7,035 bases of DNA from Lachnospiraceae bacterium (lineage in GTDB: Bacteria > Bacillota > Clostridia > Lachnospirales > Lachnospiraceae): positions 1 to 7,035 of the forward strand of contig JAJQCL010000155.1 in the NCBI GenBank assembly GCA_021202715.1, read 5' to 3'. Both the position numbers and the translations under genes were made by a program. Of this stretch, positions 5,511 to 7,035 are shown piece by piece; the stretch's first letter is position 1; each line of letters opens with the position of its first letter. The notes beneath the pieces were generated by a model that searched no databases, was not told the DNA's origin, and saw only the letters and a program-made list of their open reading frames with translations.

Positions 5511-7035
5511 ATGGCAGAAGAAAAGAAGACAAATATGGAAAACGAAGCCAGGGAAACGTCTGCAAAAAGCACAGCGGATAAAAAATCCGCGAAAACCTGG
5601 AAATCCGCCGGGAATAAAAAGGGCGGAAAGAACAAAAATCCACGAAAGTTTCGCAGGAAAACCATGGCTGCAAATCCGGGGGCGGCCCGCGGGCGCTCCC
5701 TGGTGCTCAGCGCGGTTCTGGCGCTGGTGTTCTGGCTGGTGCTCGAATATTTCCTTCTCGTGCCGCTCAATCTGTACAGTACAGGATTCTGGGTCATGGC
5801 CTTCTTTGTCCTGCTGCTTTTCGCGATCGTATACAATGTCTCTGTGTATCGACACGGGGCAGATCGTGATGCCGTGGGAAGAAAACACATTTCCTGCCGG
5901 GTGAGTCTGGCAGTGCCGCCGGTGATTCTGCTTCTCTTTATCATCCTCATGGTCGCCTCCTCGGAGCTGTTTCATGCGAAATTCTACGCCTCGATCCTCG
6001 AAGTGACCGATGCGGAATTTGATACAGACCTGGCGGAGACATTAAATACAGATGCCATCGCGCTGATGGATACGTCGTCCGCCGAGAAGCTCGGCGACCG
6101 GGAGATCGGTTCGCTGACGGATGTGGTGAGTCAGTATGATGTGTCGGCAGATTATGTGCAAATCGACCGGGATGGCTCGCCCTTGAAGGTCTCGGCGCTG
6201 GTCTATGCCGGTTTCTTTAAATGGATGGAAAACCGGAGTGAGGGCGTCCCCGGCTATGTGACGGTGGATCCCGTGTCCATGTCCGCGGAGTATGTGCGGC
6301 TGGACGACGGCATGATCTATGTCCCCTCCGCGTATTTCCTGCAGGACGCGAACCGGTATATCCGCCTGCATTATCCGACGGCACTCCTGGACAGTGCCCA
6401 TTTTGAGATTGATGAGGAGGGGAATCCCTACTATATCTGTACGGTGTATAAGCGCACCATCGGGCTCTTCGGCGGCCGGACCGTGGCCGGAGCCATTCTG
6501 CTGGATCCGGTGACCGGGGAACTGACTCGCTACGGAGTGGATGAGGTACCCGGCTGGGTTGATCTCGTGTACAGCGGCGATCTTCTCTGCACACAGTACA
6601 ACTGGTATGGGACGCTGTCGGGCGGATTCCTCAATTCCGTCTTCACCATGAAGGGCTGCAAGCAGATCACGACGTACGACGTCTCCGAGGATGATGCGAG
6701 TGATGCGGTGCCCGCCTGCGACTACGGGTATGTGGCTCAGGGCGGCGACATCTGGATCTATACAGGCGTGACCTCCGTCAACAGTGACAGCTCCAACGTG
6801 GGCTTCCTGCTCGCCAACGAGCGCACCGGCGAAGCCCGTTTCTACTCGATTGCCGGCGCAGACGAGCAGTCCGCCATGGACGCGGCGGAGGGCGAGGTGC
6901 AGGAGAAGGGCTATCAGGCCAGCTTCCCCTCTCTGATCAACGTCGATGGGAGTCCCACCTATATCATGGTGCTGAAGGATTCCAGCGGCCTGGTGAAGCT
7001 TTACGCGGCGGTCAACGTTGAGCAGTACAATCTGG
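5511..7035 (+). CDS. Large three-helix membrane protein with extracytoplasmic domain, 3' end outside window
   Basis: The frame runs from ATG 5511 to the window edge without a stop, giving 508 residues of an incomplete protein. AAGGGGGA (5495-5502) lies 8 bases upstream of the ATG. Residues 1-62 are very basic and low in complexity (many Lys, Ala, Ser, Asn), probably a disordered cytoplasmic tail. Hydrophobic segments lie at about 63-87, 91-111 and 131-150. Residues from about 155 to the end form a soluble, mixed alpha/beta region with many Tyr, Gly and Asp, probably outside the cell. Notable stretches are SADYVQIDRDGSPLKVSALV (212-231), IYVPSAYFLQDANRYIRLHY (269-288), GDIWIYTGVTSVNSDSSNVG (412-431) and SPTYIMVLKDSSGLVKLYAA (481-500). 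I recall similar sequences in other Firmicutes as conserved unnamed membrane proteins but cannot give a domain name or function. Cysteines at 310, 360, 383 and 403 could form disulfides if exported. GC content and codon use match the neighbours, arguing for a resident gene. Coding status is sure; function is not. Confidence 0.85.
   Translation, partial: MAEEKKTNMENEARETSAKSTADKKSAKTWKSAGNKKGGKNKNPRKFRRKTMAANPGAARGRSLVLSAVLALVFWLVLEYFLLVPLNLYSTGFWVMAFFVLLLFAIVYNVSVYRHGADRDAVGRKHISCRVSLAVPPVILLLFIILMVASSELFHAKFYASILEVTDAEFDTDLAETLNTDAIALMDTSSAEKLGDREIGSLTDVVSQYDVSADYVQIDRDGSPLKVSALVYAGFFKWMENRSEGVPGYVTVDPVSMSAEYVRLDDGMIYVPSAYFLQDANRYIRLHYPTALLDSAHFEIDEEGNPYYICTVYKRTIGLFGGRTVAGAILLDPVTGELTRYGVDEVPGWVDLVYSGDLLCTQYNWYGTLSGGFLNSVFTMKGCKQITTYDVSEDDASDAVPACDYGYVAQGGDIWIYTGVTSVNSDSSNVGFLLANERTGEARFYSIAGADEQSAMDAAEGEVQEKGYQASFPSLINVDGSPTYIMVLKDSSGLVKLYAAVNVEQYNL

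Noticed and set aside
4828..5975. Minus-strand frames covering the folate gene and the start of the membrane-protein gene.
   Set aside because: They lie opposite a certain cyclo-ligase gene and opposite membrane-helix and Lys-rich coding sequence, which produces Phe/Leu-rich shadow peptides. No independent support was found.

Overview
The window looks like chromosomal DNA from a fairly GC-rich member of the Clostridia, most likely Lachnospiraceae or a close relative. This is inferred from the gene content: a DUF3048 (YerB-like) protein, a small BofC C-terminal-domain membrane protein, an HI0933/BaiN-type flavoprotein, a COG2509-type FAD-dependent dehydrogenase, a DUF896 (YnzC-like) protein and 5-formyltetrahydrofolate cyclo-ligase. 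It also rests on the strong AGGAGG/GGGGGAG-type ribosome binding sites. All genes lie on the + strand. I see no rRNA, tRNA, CRISPR array, insertion sequence or phage gene.

Layout. Positions 1-951 hold the 3' part of a DUF3048 lipoprotein-like gene whose start lies off the left edge. Positions 952-1095 form an AT-rich gap with several inverted repeats leading into a 139-residue membrane-anchored protein with a BofC-like C-terminal domain (1096-1515). After a 110-base gap comes a tightly packed trio. It consists of an HI0933/BaiN-family flavoprotein (1626-2867), a COG2509-type FAD-dependent dehydrogenase (2864-4474, ATGA overlap) and a DUF896 protein (4465-4689, 10-base overlap). A 183-base, roughly 39% GC gap separates this trio from 5-formyl-THF cyclo-ligase (4873-5442). 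A large three-helix membrane protein with a long extracytoplasmic domain starts at 5511 and runs off the right edge.

How the genes work together. The two flavoproteins belong to different families and are translationally coupled, so they were probably selected for co-expression, but neither substrate can be read from sequence. The DUF3048 and BofC-C proteins are envelope proteins. The folate enzyme is housekeeping one-carbon metabolism. Overall this reads as an ordinary core-genome neighbourhood.

The most interesting non-coding signal is around 965-1128. An 11-bp perfect inverted repeat (1060-1070/1109-1119), with a nested 6-bp stem, encloses the ribosome binding site and puts the start codon of the BofC-C gene in the apical loop. 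Further copies of the same ATCTGCC/GGCAGAT core upstream could form competing pairings. This looks like a candidate cis-acting RNA control element. It is a hypothesis from visual pairing only; no folding computation was run.
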